Assembly (NCBI RefSeq): GCF_021353235.1
Contig: NZ_JAJTWT010000009.1
Location: forward strand, 124,001-188,000
DNA from: Pelomonas caseinilytica
Lineage (GTDB): Bacteria > Pseudomonadota > Gammaproteobacteria > Burkholderiales > Burkholderiaceae_C
Direction: 5' to 3'
DNA: 64,000 nt
The position numbers and the translations under genes were made by a program. Every line of letters starts with the position of its first letter. Position 1 is the first letter of the stretch. The notes below the pieces were generated by a model, which saw only the letters and a list, made by a program, of their open reading frames with translations, made no database searches and was not told the origin of the DNA. Positions 51,955 through 60,344 of this stretch are shown piece after piece.

Positions 51955-52806
51955 ATGCTGGACGACCCGCGCACCGCCCTCTGGCTGCCGCCGCTGGCCC
52001 TGGCCGGCTGCGTGCGTGCCGCCATGCTGCGCGACACCCGTGGCCGCGGCCTGGATGCCGCACAGCGGGAGAACTACTTCCCCGCCACGCCGCTGGTCAG
52101 CCTCGTCTGGTGGCACGAGGGCGGCAGCGAATGGCTGGCCACGCCCGGCTTCTCGGTGCCGCCGGCCGTTCAGCTTCAGGCGCCCATCGTGGTCGGTGGG
52201 CCCTTCACCTTGCCCAGCCACACCCGCAACCCGGGCGACATCCACGCCTTCAAGCTGCTGCTGCTGGCTGACGCCTTCGTCGCCCTGACCGGCGTGGCGG
52301 TGGACCGGCTGGTCAACCGGACCGTCGACGCCCGCGAGCTGCTGCCGCCCGACTGGCTCGACTGGGCGCAGGCCATGGCCGCCGTGCCCGACGACGCCGC
52401 GCGCCTGGCGCTGCTGGAGGCCTTCCTGCTGCCGCGCTGGCAGGCCCTGGGCGACCAGCGCCCGGGGCAGCGCTACGCCGCCTGGACCGAGGCCCTGGCC
52501 CTGCGCGCGGCCACCAGCGCGGCCGGCCGCAGTCTGCGGCAGCTGGAGCGTCGCATCAAGGCCTGGGCCGGCCTGCCGATGCGCGAGCTGCGCGCGGTGT
52601 CGCGGGCCGAGCGGGCCTTCTACGCCGTGGCCGCCGCCGAGGGCGGGCCCGTCAACTGGGCCGACATCGCCGCCGAGTCGGACTACGCCGACCAGCCCCA
52701 CCTCTGCCGCGAGACCCGGCGCCTGACCGGTTTCAGCCCCGGGGAGCTGCGCCGCCGCATCGCCGCCGAGGAATCCTTCTGGGCTTATCGGCTTTGGCGC
52801 GATTGA
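51955..52806 (+). CDS. AraC-family transcriptional regulator
   Basis: A 283-residue regulator. The N-terminal part (about 1-165) is a probable sensor domain (TPLVSLVWWHEGGSEWLATP). The C-terminal two-HTH DNA-binding domain (about 185-278) includes SLRQLERRIKAWAGLPMRELR and ADIAAESDYADQPHLCRETRRLTGFSPGEL, the latter matching the AraC consensus. ATG 51955 is chosen because the longer frame overlaps the P450 start. It is divergent from that gene. Its stop codon lies within the TTGACGT palindrome that precedes the thiolase gene, so this gene and the operator overlap. Confidence 0.88.
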   Translation: MLDDPRTALWLPPLALAGCVRAAMLRDTRGRGLDAAQRENYFPATPLVSLVWWHEGGSEWLATPGFSVPPAVQLQAPIVVGGPFTLPSHTRNPGDIHAFKLLLLADAFVALTGVAVDRLVNRTVDARELLPPDWLDWAQAMAAVPDDAARLALLEAFLLPRWQALGDQRPGQRYAAWTEALALRAATSAAGRSLRQLERRIKAWAGLPMRELRAVSRAERAFYAVAAAEGGPVNWADIAAESDYADQPHLCRETRRLTGFSPGELRRRIAAEESFWAYRLWRD

Positions 52807-52818
52807 CGTGCACGTCAA
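52803..52818 (+). promoter_or_regulatory. TTGACGT palindrome before the thiolase operon
   Basis: TTGACGTGCACGTCAA is a perfect 16-bp palindrome starting inside the final codon of the AraC gene and ending 47 bases before the thiolase start. TTGACG (52803-52808) with CACAAT (52829-52834) gives a 20-base spacer, again long and MerR-like. As at 45128, the dyad is followed by CCAAAA. Confidence 0.65.
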
Positions 52819-52865
52819 CCAAAAGTCGCACAATGCAGTCCATCCGTTCATCTGAGGAGACCGTC

Positions 52866-54044
52866 ATGTCCGATCCCATCGTCATCGTTTCCGCCGCCCG
52901 CACGCCCATCGGCGGCCTGCTGGGCGATTTCTCCAGCCTGGCCGGCTGGGAACTGGGGGCCGTCGCCATCAAGGCGGCCGTCGAGCGCGCCGGCGTGCCG
53001 GGCGACGCGGTCGACGAGGTGCTGATGGGCAACTGCCTGATGGCCGGCCAGGGCCAGGCGCCCGCCCGCCAGGCCCTGCGCAAGGCCGGCCTGCCCGACT
53101 CGGCCGGCGCCGTCACGCTGAGCAAGATGTGCGGCTCCGGCATGCGCACCATGATGTTCGCCCACGACATGCTCACCGCCGGCAGCGCCGAGGTGATGGT
53201 GGCCGGCGGCATGGAGAGCATGACCAACGCGCCCCACCTGATGTTCGCCCGCAAGGGCATCAAGTACGGCGCCAGCGCCGTCTACGACCACATGGCCCTG
53301 GACGGCCTGGAGGACGCCTACGAGCGCGGCAAGGCCATGGGCGTCTTCGCCGAGCAGTGCGTGAGCAAGTACGCCTTCAGCCGCGAGGCCATGGACCAGT
53401 ACGCCATCACCTCCACCCAGCGCGCCAAGGCCGCCAACGAGAGCGGCGCCTTCGACTGGGAGATGGCCCCGGTCACGCTGAGCGGCCCCAAGGGCGACAC
53501 CGTCATCAAGTTCGACGAGCAGCCCTTCAAGGCCAAGCTCGACAAGATCCCGACGCTCAAGCCCGCCTTCAAGAAGGACGGCGCCATCACCGCCGCCACG
53601 TCGTCGAGCATCTCCGACGGCGCCGCCGCCCTGGTGCTGATGCGCGAGAGCACGGCCAAGGCGCGCGGCCTCATGCCCATCGCCCGCATCGTCAGCCACG
53701 CCGTGCACGCCCAGGCGCCGGACTGGTTCACCACCGCCCCGGTCGGCGCCATCCAGAAGGCCCTGGCCAAGGCCGGCTGGCAGGCGGGGCAGGTGGACCT
53801 GTGGGAAGTGAACGAGGCCTTCGCCGCCGTCACCATGGCCGCCATGGCCGAGTTCAAGCTGCCGCACGAGATCGTCAACGTCAACGGCGGGGCGGTCGCC
53901 CTGGGCCACCCCATCGGCGCCAGCGGCGCCCGCATCGTGGTCACGCTGCTGGGCGCGCTCAAGGCCCGCGGCCTCAAGAAGGGCATGGCGGCGCTGTGCA
54001 TCGGCGGCGGCGAGGCGACGGCGCTGGCAGTGGAAATGCTCTGA
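52866..54044 (+). CDS. acetyl-CoA acetyltransferase (thiolase)
   Basis: A 392-residue biosynthetic-type thiolase that condenses or cleaves acetoacetyl-CoA. The nucleophilic Cys is in LSKMCGSGMRT near 90, His in NGGAVALGHPIGASGAR near 350, and the second Cys in LCIGGGEATAL near 380. It could serve ketone-body and leucine breakdown (acetoacetate end-product) or polyhydroxybutyrate synthesis; no phaB/phaC gene is beside it. The TTGACGT dyad upstream links it to icmF and ivd and favours the catabolic role. GAGGAGACCGTC precedes the ATG; the LysE gene overlaps its stop (TGATG). Confidence 0.95.
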   Translation: MSDPIVIVSAARTPIGGLLGDFSSLAGWELGAVAIKAAVERAGVPGDAVDEVLMGNCLMAGQGQAPARQALRKAGLPDSAGAVTLSKMCGSGMRTMMFAHDMLTAGSAEVMVAGGMESMTNAPHLMFARKGIKYGASAVYDHMALDGLEDAYERGKAMGVFAEQCVSKYAFSREAMDQYAITSTQRAKAANESGAFDWEMAPVTLSGPKGDTVIKFDEQPFKAKLDKIPTLKPAFKKDGAITAATSSSISDGAAALVLMRESTAKARGLMPIARIVSHAVHAQAPDWFTTAPVGAIQKALAKAGWQAGQVDLWEVNEAFAAVTMAAMAEFKLPHEIVNVNGGAVALGHPIGASGARIVVTLLGALKARGLKKGMAALCIGGGEATALAVEML

Positions 54045-54673
54045 TGCTCGGCACCCACGACCTCGCGCTGTTCGCCGCCACCGTTTTCGTGCTCAACGCC
54101 ACGCCGGGGGTCGACATGGCCTACGCCGTGGCCAGCACGCTGCGCGGCGGCTGGCGCCAGGGCGTGGCGGCGGCCCTGGGCATCATGATGGGCTGCGTGC
54201 TGCACACGCTGGCGGCGGCCTTCGGCCTCGCGGCCCTGCTGGCGACGTCGGCCGAGGCCTTCGCCGTCGTCAAGTACGCAGGTGCCGCCTACCTGCTCTA
54301 TGTGGCCTGGGGCATGGCCCGGGCGGGGCTGAGGTCGGCGGCGTCGGCGCCCGAGGTGGGAGCGCCGGCCTCGCTGTGGCGCACCGCCCGCCAGGGCTTC
54401 TTCACCAATGCCCTCAATCCCAAGGTGGCCCTGTTCTTCCTCGCCCTGCTGCCGCAGTTCATCGATGCCGACGCGCCGGACAAGACGGCGGCCTTCCTCT
54501 TCCTCGGCAGCTGGTTCATCGTGCAGGGCCTCGTCTTCCTGCTGCTGCTGGTGGCCCTGGTGGCGCCGCTGCGCCGCGCCCGGCCCCGGCCCTGGGTGGG
54601 CCGCGGCCTCAACCTGGGTGGCGCGGGCCTCTTCACCGTCCTGGCGGCCAGGCTCGCCTTGGCCAGGCCATGA
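54044..54673 (+). CDS. LysE/RhtB-family amino acid exporter
   Basis: A 209-residue inner-membrane protein with six hydrophobic helices. The start LALFAATVFVLNATPGVDMAYAVASTL matches the LysE/RhtB signature (P-G-P/V-D region), followed by GWRQGVAAALGIMMG and GFFTNALNPKVALFFLALLPQF. It should export an amino acid or related metabolite. It is coupled to the thiolase by a one-base overlap and to the SDR gene by a four-base overlap (ATGA), so the three form one operon. Substrate unknown; leucine-family compounds would suit the context but that is speculation. Confidence 0.9.
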   Translation: MLGTHDLALFAATVFVLNATPGVDMAYAVASTLRGGWRQGVAAALGIMMGCVLHTLAAAFGLAALLATSAEAFAVVKYAGAAYLLYVAWGMARAGLRSAASAPEVGAPASLWRTARQGFFTNALNPKVALFFLALLPQFIDADAPDKTAAFLFLGSWFIVQGLVFLLLLVALVAPLRRARPRPWVGRGLNLGGAGLFTVLAARLALARP

Positions 54674-55335
54674 AGGTGCTCATCGTCGGGGCGTCCCGCG
54701 GCCTGGGCCTGGAGTTCGTGCGCCAGTACCGGGCGGCGGGCGAGCGCGTCACCGCCACCGCGCGCGACGACGCCGGGCTGTCGCGCCTGGCGGCCTTGGG
54801 CGCCAAGCCGCTGCGCCTGGACGTGGCCGATGCGGCCGGTGCCGCCGGCCTGGCCTGGCAGATCGACGGCGAGCAGTTCGACGTGGTCGTCATCAATGCC
54901 GGCGTCTTCGGCCCGCGCGCGCCGGCCCTGCAGACGCCCTCGCAGGACGATTTCGACCTCGTCATGCGCACCAACGTCCTCGGGCCCATGCGCATCCTGC
55001 CGCAGGTGGCCGAGGCACTGGCGCCTGGGGCGCGGCTGGCCATCGTGTCCTCGCGCATGGGCTCCATCGGCCTGCGCACAGGCACCAGCGGCTGGCTCTA
55101 CCGCGCCTCCAAGGCGGCGGTGAACTCGGTCATGAAGGACGCGGCCCTGGCGCTTGCCGGCAAGGCCACCGTGGTCAGCTTCCACCCCGGCTGGGTGCGC
55201 ACCGACATGGGCGGCGCCGAGGCCGACATCGACGCGCCCACCAGCATCGCGGGCATGCGCACCGTGCTGGCCAGCGTCAAGCCCGCCGACAGCGGGTCCT
55301 TCTTCAACTACGACGGCCAGCGGCTGGCCTGGTAA
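54670..55335 (+). CDS. short-chain dehydrogenase/reductase
   Basis: A 221-residue NAD(P)-binding oxidoreductase of the SDR superfamily. The cofactor loop is VGASRGLGLEFVRQY at residues 6-20, NAG is at 81-83, the catalytic Ser in VSSRMGSIG and the Tyr/Lys pair in YRASKAAVN; HPGWVRTDMGG follows. It resembles the C-factor/YciK-like SDRs, whose substrates are mostly undefined. It starts within the last codons of the LysE gene (ATGA). A gap of 97 bases follows before the MaoC-like gene, so it probably closes this operon. Confidence 0.9.
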   Translation: MKVLIVGASRGLGLEFVRQYRAAGERVTATARDDAGLSRLAALGAKPLRLDVADAAGAAGLAWQIDGEQFDVVVINAGVFGPRAPALQTPSQDDFDLVMRTNVLGPMRILPQVAEALAPGARLAIVSSRMGSIGLRTGTSGWLYRASKAAVNSVMKDAALALAGKATVVSFHPGWVRTDMGGAEADIDAPTSIAGMRTVLASVKPADSGSFFNYDGQRLAW

Positions 55336-55432
55336 CGCCCGGTTTCAGCTGAAGGCCGTGTCCCTGTTTCCTGGGCCGTGGCGGGGTGGCGGCGTGCGCT
55401 AACGTTGGCGTCCCAGGGAAGACACGACAGAC

Positions 55433-55906
55433 ATGGACACACCGCTGGCCGAACCCGACCTCTCGACGGCGCTCATCCGCGTGGGGGAAACCTGCGAGCG
55501 CGTGGTGCGCTTCACCCGCGACGACATCGCCACCTTCGCCCGGCTCACGGGCGACACCAACCCCCTGCACCACGACGTGCAGGCCGCCCAGCGCGCGCGG
55601 CATGGCGAGATCATCGCCAGCGGCCAGCACACCACGGCGCTGATGATCGGCGTGGCGGCCAGCCACTTCTCACGCAGCGACGACGGCCGGGAGCGCGAGC
55701 TGCTCTGCCTGAACTTCAACTTCGCTTTCAAGGCGCCGGTGTTCGCCGAGCAGGAGCTGGTGCTGCACTGGCGCGTGGCGACGGTCGAATGGAACGCCGC
55801 CCTGGGCGGCTGGCTGGCCCACGTCGACGGCCGTGCCACGGTGCGGCATTCGCACCCCTGCGTCATCGGGCGCGGCACGCTGCTGGTCAAGGACGGCGCC
55901 GCCTGA
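55433..55906 (+). CDS. MaoC-like (R-specific enoyl hydratase type) hot-dog protein
   Basis: A 157-residue cytosolic hot-dog fold protein. Residues 27-60 hold the hydratase-2 motif RLTGDTNPLHHD, whose Asp and His are the catalytic pair in R-specific enoyl-CoA hydratases such as PhaJ, and SGQHTTALMIG forms the following helix. It should hydrate a 2-enoyl-CoA or related thioester. The preceding gap contains a small TTCAGCTGAA dyad. The acyl-CoA dehydrogenase gene follows 63 bases on, giving a plausible oxidation-hydration pair. Chain length unknown. Confidence 0.85.
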   Translation: MDTPLAEPDLSTALIRVGETCERVVRFTRDDIATFARLTGDTNPLHHDVQAAQRARHGEIIASGQHTTALMIGVAASHFSRSDDGRERELLCLNFNFAFKAPVFAEQELVLHWRVATVEWNAALGGWLAHVDGRATVRHSHPCVIGRGTLLVKDGAA

Positions 55907-55969
55907 CGCCGGCCGGCGGCCCGGCCGCGCGGGACAATGGCTCACCGCAATCCGGAGGTTGAGCCGAAC

Positions 55970-57103
55970 ATGCTGCTACCCGAAGACCACCTCGCCGTAC
56001 AGGACGCCATCCGCGCCTATGTGCAGGCCGAGATCGCCCCCCACGTCGCCGCCTGGGACAGGAACCACCACTTTCCGGCCGAACAGCTCAAGGGCCTGGC
56101 GGCGCTCGGTTGCTACGGCGTGGCCGTGCCCGCCGAATGGGACGGCGCCGGCCTGGACTACCTGGCCCTGTCCGTCATCCTGGAGGAGATCGCGGCCGGC
56201 GACGGCGGCACCAGCACGGTGGTGAGCGTCAACAACTGCCCCGTCTGCTCCATCCTGATGGCCTTCGGCAACGACGAGCAGAAGCAGCGCTTCCTCAAGC
56301 CCCTGGCGCGCGGCGACATGCTCGGCGCCTTCTGCCTGACCGAACCCCACGTCGGCTCCGAGGCCGGCGGCCTGCGCACGACGGCCGTGCGCGATGGCGA
56401 CCACTACGTCCTCGACGGCGTCAAGCAGTTCATCACCAGCGGCAAGCATGGCGACGTCGCCATCGTCATGGCCGTGACGGACAAGAGCGCCGGCAAGAAA
56501 GGCATCAGCGCCTTCGTCGTGCCGACCGGCACGCCGGGCTACACGGTCGCCCGCGTGGAGGAGAAGATGGGCCAGCACAGCAGCGACACGGCGCAGATCG
56601 TCTTCGAGAACTGCCGCGTGCCGGCCGCCAACCGCCTCGGCGAGGAAGGGCAGGGCCTCAAGATCGCGCTGTCGGGCCTGGAGGGCGGGCGCATCGGCAT
56701 TGCCTCGCAGTCCGTCGGCATGGCGAGGGCCGCCTTCGAGGCGGCGCTGCGCTACAGCAAGGACCGCGTCACCTTCGGCCAGCCCATCTTCGAGCACCAG
56801 GCGGTGCAGTTCAAGCTGGCCGAGATGGCCACGCGCATCGAAGCGGCGCGCCAGCTCATCTGGCATGCGGCCAGCCTCAAGGACGCCGGCAAGCCCTGCC
56901 TGAAGGAGGCCGCCATGGCCAAGCTCTTCGCCAGCGAGATGGCCGAGAAGGTGTGCTCCGAGGCCATCCAGATCCACGGCGGCTACGGCTATCTCGCTGA
57001 CTTCCCGGTCGAGCGCATCTACCGGGACGTGCGCGTGACCCAGATCTACGAGGGCACGAGCGAGGTGCAGAAGATCCTGATCGGGCGGGCGCTGGCCGGC
57101 TGA
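55970..57103 (+). CDS. short/medium-chain acyl-CoA dehydrogenase
   Basis: A 377-residue FAD enzyme that oxidises acyl-CoA to 2-enoyl-CoA. Landmarks are [78 protein letters not shown] and [10 protein letters not shown]; the last supplies the catalytic Glu found in short- and medium-chain members, unlike the ivd product. ATG 55970 is preferred because GGAGG lies about 12 bases upstream; ATG 55937 has none. Butyryl-CoA from IcmF would be a fitting substrate, an inference from context. Confidence 0.92.
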   Translation: MLLPEDHLAVQDAIRAYVQAEIAPHVAAWDRNHHFPAEQLKGLAALGCYGVAVPAEWDGAGLDYLALSVILEEIAAGDGGTSTVVSVNNCPVCSILMAFGNDEQKQRFLKPLARGDMLGAFCLTEPHVGSEAGGLRTTAVRDGDHYVLDGVKQFITSGKHGDVAIVMAVTDKSAGKKGISAFVVPTGTPGYTVARVEEKMGQHSSDTAQIVFENCRVPAANRLGEEGQGLKIALSGLEGGRIGIASQSVGMARAAFEAALRYSKDRVTFGQPIFEHQAVQFKLAEMATRIEAARQLIWHAASLKDAGKPCLKEAAMAKLFASEMAEKVCSEAIQIHGGYGYLADFPVERIYRDVRVTQIYEGTSEVQKILIGRALAG

Positions 57104-57245
57104 GGGCTGGTCGGCGCCGCCATGAAGGAATGACGCGAAATGCCGAAGATTCGTCGGAGGGCCTGCAAGGCGTGAAACCTCCACGCGCCTGAAGGGGGCC
57201 TCTGGGCTAGATTGGCCGGCTGCCCTCAAACCAAGGAGACCGCCG

Positions 57246-58328
57246 ATGTTCGCCAACCTGTCCATCGCCCAGCGACTGGCCCTCTACCTCGGCCTGTCCG
57301 TCGCCCTGCAGCTCTACGTCATCGGCGGCGTGCTCTACGGCATGCCGGCGGGTTGGCTGATCGGCGGCAGCCTGCTGCTGGGCAGCGCCATCGCCTTCGT
57401 CTACCTCGACGGCGCCAAGAGCGTGGGCGTCTTCCTGCGCGACCTGCTCAGCGGCGCGCATCGCATGAGCGCGGGCGACCTGCGCGAGGACATCGTGCTG
57501 CGCGGCAATTCCAGTGCCCGCGAAGGCATGTCGGCCCTGGTGCGGCTGCAGGACACCCTGCGCAGCATGATGGGCACGCTGCGCGACGGCGCCGAGCAGG
57601 TCAACACGGCCGCCAGCGAGATCGCCGCGGGCAACCTCGACCTCTCCCAGCGCACCGAGCGCGGCAGCGCCGACCTCCAGCAGGCCGCCAGCTCCATGCG
57701 CCAGATGACCGAGGCCGCCCGCCACAGCAGCGAAGCCATGGGCGAGGCCAGCGCCCTGGCCGAGACGACCCGACAGCACGCCCGCCACAGCGGCGAGGTG
57801 GTGTTGAACGCCGTGACGGCCATGAACGGCGTCAGCCAGAGCAGCCGCAAGATCGCCGACATCATCGGCGTCATCGACGGCATCGCCTTCCAGACCAACA
57901 TCCTGGCGCTGAACGCCGCCGTCGAAGCGGCGCGGGCCGGCGAGCAGGGCCGCGGTTTCGCCGTCGTGGCCGGCGAGGTTCGCCAGCTCGCCCAGCGCAG
58001 CGCCGAGGCGGCCAAGGAGATCAAGTCGCTGATCGGCGCCAGCGTGGAACAGGTCGACGCCGGCTCGCGCCTGGTCAACGAGGCCGGCACGCAGATGCAG
58101 GAGGTGGTTTCCAGCGTCGAGCGCGTGGCCGCCCTCATCAAGGACGCCACCGAGCTGGCCCGCACCCAGAGTGCCGGCCTTCGCGAGATCGCCGATTCGG
58201 TGGACCGGCTCGACCAGTCCATGCAGCAGAACGCCGCTCTCGTGGAAGAAGGCGCCGCGGCGGCCGAGAGCCTGAAGGCCCAGTCCCACCGGCTCAACGA
58301 GCTGGTCGGGCGCTTCCGCACCCGCTGA
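57246..58328 (+). CDS. methyl-accepting chemotaxis protein without periplasmic sensor domain
   Basis: A 360-residue chemoreceptor that is only membrane anchor plus signalling region. Two close hydrophobic helices (about 9-30 and 32-55) are joined by four or five residues, leaving no periplasmic domain. A HAMP-like segment (FLRDLLSGAHRMSAGDL) and the MA hairpin with [20 protein letters not shown] follow. There is no CheR pentapeptide. It may sense membrane or cytoplasmic state such as redox or proton-motive force. AAGGAGACCGCCG precedes the ATG. It converges on the LDH-like gene; the 142-base upstream gap shows no clear flagellar-type promoter. Confidence 0.92.
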   Translation: MFANLSIAQRLALYLGLSVALQLYVIGGVLYGMPAGWLIGGSLLLGSAIAFVYLDGAKSVGVFLRDLLSGAHRMSAGDLREDIVLRGNSSAREGMSALVRLQDTLRSMMGTLRDGAEQVNTAASEIAAGNLDLSQRTERGSADLQQAASSMRQMTEAARHSSEAMGEASALAETTRQHARHSGEVVLNAVTAMNGVSQSSRKIADIIGVIDGIAFQTNILALNAAVEAARAGEQGRGFAVVAGEVRQLAQRSAEAAKEIKSLIGASVEQVDAGSRLVNEAGTQMQEVVSSVERVAALIKDATELARTQSAGLREIADSVDRLDQSMQQNAALVEEGAAAAESLKAQSHRLNELVGRFRTR

Positions 58329-58348
58329 TCAGGGCCTGTTCACTGGCC

Positions 58349-59269
58349 CTAGCCGGCCAGCGATCGGAAGGCCTGGTCCAGCACCGTGGCCGACGCCGCC
58401 AGCGCCTGGCGCTCGGCCTCGTCCATGGCCGGCTCGGTCACCTGGACCGCGCCGTTCGCACCCACCAGGGCGGGCAGGGACAGGGCCACGCCGCGCAACC
58501 CGCCGGGCAGGTCCTGCACGCGGCTGACCGGCAGCAGCCGCCGCTCGTCGCGCACGATGCAGCCGATCAGCTCGGCCGTGACCAGGCCGATGGCATGGTT
58601 GGTGGCGCCCTTGCGGCGGATCACCTCGTAGGCCGCGCGGCGCACCTGCTGGGCCAGCAGCGCCTCATCCTCGGCGCGCCAGCCGGCCCAGTCGCGCAGG
58701 GCCAGGCCGCCGACGCGCGCGCCCGACCACAGCATCACCGACGAGTCGCCGTGCTCGCCGATCACCTGGGCATGCACGGACAGCGGCGACAGGCCCAGCC
58801 GTCCGGCGAGGCGCTCGCGCAGCCGCGCGGTGTCCAGCAGGGTGCCGGTGCCGATGACGCGCTCCGGCGGCAGGCCGCTGGCCGCGGCGACGACGCGCGT
58901 CAGCACGTCCACCGGGTTGGTCACGACGAGGACGATGCCGCCGAAGCCGGCGAGCGCCCGGCCGATGCCGGCGGCGATGCGGGCGTTGTCGCGCAGCAGG
59001 TCCAGGCGGCTTTCGTCGGGCCGGCCGTTGCGCCCGGCCGCGAGCACGACGATGTCGGCCTCGCGCAGCTGCTCCAGGGCCACGGCGCGAACGTCGCAGT
59101 GCGGGTAGAAGGCGGCGCCGTCGGCCAGGTCCAGGGCCTCGCCCTCGGCCACTGCGCCGCGCTGGTCATGCAGCCACAGCTCGCCGGCATGGCCGGACAC
59201 CAGGGTTGAAAACGCCACGCTGGTGCCCACCCAGCCGGTGCCGATGATGCCGATGCGTGCTGCTGCCAT
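58349..59269 (-). CDS. L-lactate dehydrogenase-like 2-hydroxyacid dehydrogenase
   Basis: A 306-residue NAD-dependent oxidoreductase of the LDH/MDH family. It has the Rossmann loop GIIGTGWVGTSVA, catalytic Asp-Arg in DTARLRERL, His in GEHGDSSVML and NPVDV, all LDH-like. The substrate loop reads AGRNGRPDESR: the position that is Gln in LDH (AGxNQ) and Arg in MDH is Gly. Downstream ATNHAIG keeps the LDH-type Thr. It therefore probably reduces a 2-keto acid, but perhaps bulkier than pyruvate. Slightly shorter than usual LDHs. Single gene, convergent with the chemoreceptor. Confidence 0.83.
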   Translation of the reverse strand: MAAARIGIIGTGWVGTSVAFSTLVSGHAGELWLHDQRGAVAEGEALDLADGAAFYPHCDVRAVALEQLREADIVVLAAGRNGRPDESRLDLLRDNARIAAGIGRALAGFGGIVLVVTNPVDVLTRVVAAASGLPPERVIGTGTLLDTARLRERLAGRLGLSPLSVHAQVIGEHGDSSVMLWSGARVGGLALRDWAGWRAEDEALLAQQVRRAAYEVIRRKGATNHAIGLVTAELIGCIVRDERRLLPVSRVQDLPGGLRGVALSLPALVGANGAVQVTEPAMDEAERQALAASATVLDQAFRSLAG

Positions 59270-59400
59270 GCGCGCAGTATGGCCCGTTCGCCGCGGGCGC
59301 CGTCGATTCGCGCCGCCGGCTTGCCGTCCGTCGCAAGGCGCGCCAGCCGGTCCCGCCCCGCCCCTAGCATGCGCTCCAGTTCCATCGAGGAGATGAAGGC

Positions 59401-60330
59401 ATGAAGGACGAAGTGCTGGTGGCGCGCGGCCTGCGCAAGGCCTACGGGGCCAGGACGGCGGTGCACGAGGTCGACCTCGCGCTGCGCCCGGGCGAGGTGC
59501 TGGGGCTGCTGGGCCCCAACGGGGCCGGCAAGTCGACGACGGTGGGCATGATCTGCGGCCTGACCGTGCCCGACGCCGGCACGGTGACGCTCGGTGGCGG
59601 CGTCAGCCTGGCCAGCGACGAGGCCGGCTACAAGCGCCGCATCGGCCTCGTGCCCCAGGACATCGCCCTCTACGAGGAACTCCCCGCGCGCATGAACGTC
59701 GAACTCTTCGGCGCCCTCTACGGCATGGCGCCCGACCGGCTCAGGCGCCGCGCCGACGAGGTGCTCGCGATGGTGGGCCTGTCCGACCGCGCCCGCGACA
59801 AGCCCTCCACCTTCTCCGGCGGCATGAAGCGCCGCCTGAACATCGCCTGCGCCCTCATCCACGACCCCGAGGTCATCCTGCTCGACGAGCCCACGGCCGG
59901 CGTGGACCCGCAAAGCCGCAACGCCATTTTCGACAACCTCGAGGCCCTGAAAGCCGCCGGCAAGGCGCTGATCTACACCACCCATTACATGGAAGAGGCC
60001 GAGCGCCTGGCCGACCGCATCACCGTCATCGACCATGGCCGGGTCGTCGCCCAGGGCACGCAGGCCGAGCTGTTCGCGCTGCTGCCGGCGGCTCAGGTCC
60101 TGCACGTGGAAATCGCCGGCGAGCCTGACGATGCCTTGCTGGCGGGCCTGCCGGGCGTCAAGCGCGTCGGCCAGCGGCTGGAGGCCAGCGTCGGCGACGT
60201 CGGTCGCGACGCCGGCCCGCTGCTCGCCGCCCTGGCCGAGCGCGGCATCGCCGTGCGCGGCCTGTCGTCGGCCCGCGCCACGCTCGAAGACGTCTTCCTC
60301 CACCTCACCGGCCGCGCCCTGCGGGATTGA
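59401..60330 (+). CDS. ABC-2 type exporter ATP-binding protein
   Basis: A 309-residue ATPase. Walker A is GPNGAGKST near 40, the Q-loop LVPQDIALYEEL near 85, the signature FSGGMKRRLNIACAL near 138, Walker B VILLDEPTAGVDP near 158 and the switch His in YTTHYMEEAERLAD near 195. The C-terminal ~85 residues form the DUF4162-like tail common in DrrA/NatA-type exporters. It pairs with the permease gene starting 15 bases after its stop. Substrate (drug, lipid or sodium in relatives) is not indicated. Confidence 0.94.
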   Translation: MKDEVLVARGLRKAYGARTAVHEVDLALRPGEVLGLLGPNGAGKSTTVGMICGLTVPDAGTVTLGGGVSLASDEAGYKRRIGLVPQDIALYEELPARMNVELFGALYGMAPDRLRRRADEVLAMVGLSDRARDKPSTFSGGMKRRLNIACALIHDPEVILLDEPTAGVDPQSRNAIFDNLEALKAAGKALIYTTHYMEEAERLADRITVIDHGRVVAQGTQAELFALLPAAQVLHVEIAGEPDDALLAGLPGVKRVGQRLEASVGDVGRDAGPLLAALAERGIAVRGLSSARATLEDVFLHLTGRALRD

Positions 60331-60344
60331 ACCAAGGACCGTCC

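Noticed and set aside
57104..57245. Search for a flagellar sigma-28 promoter before the second chemoreceptor
   Set aside because: No TAAA/GCCGATAA-type pair at correct spacing could be found by eye.
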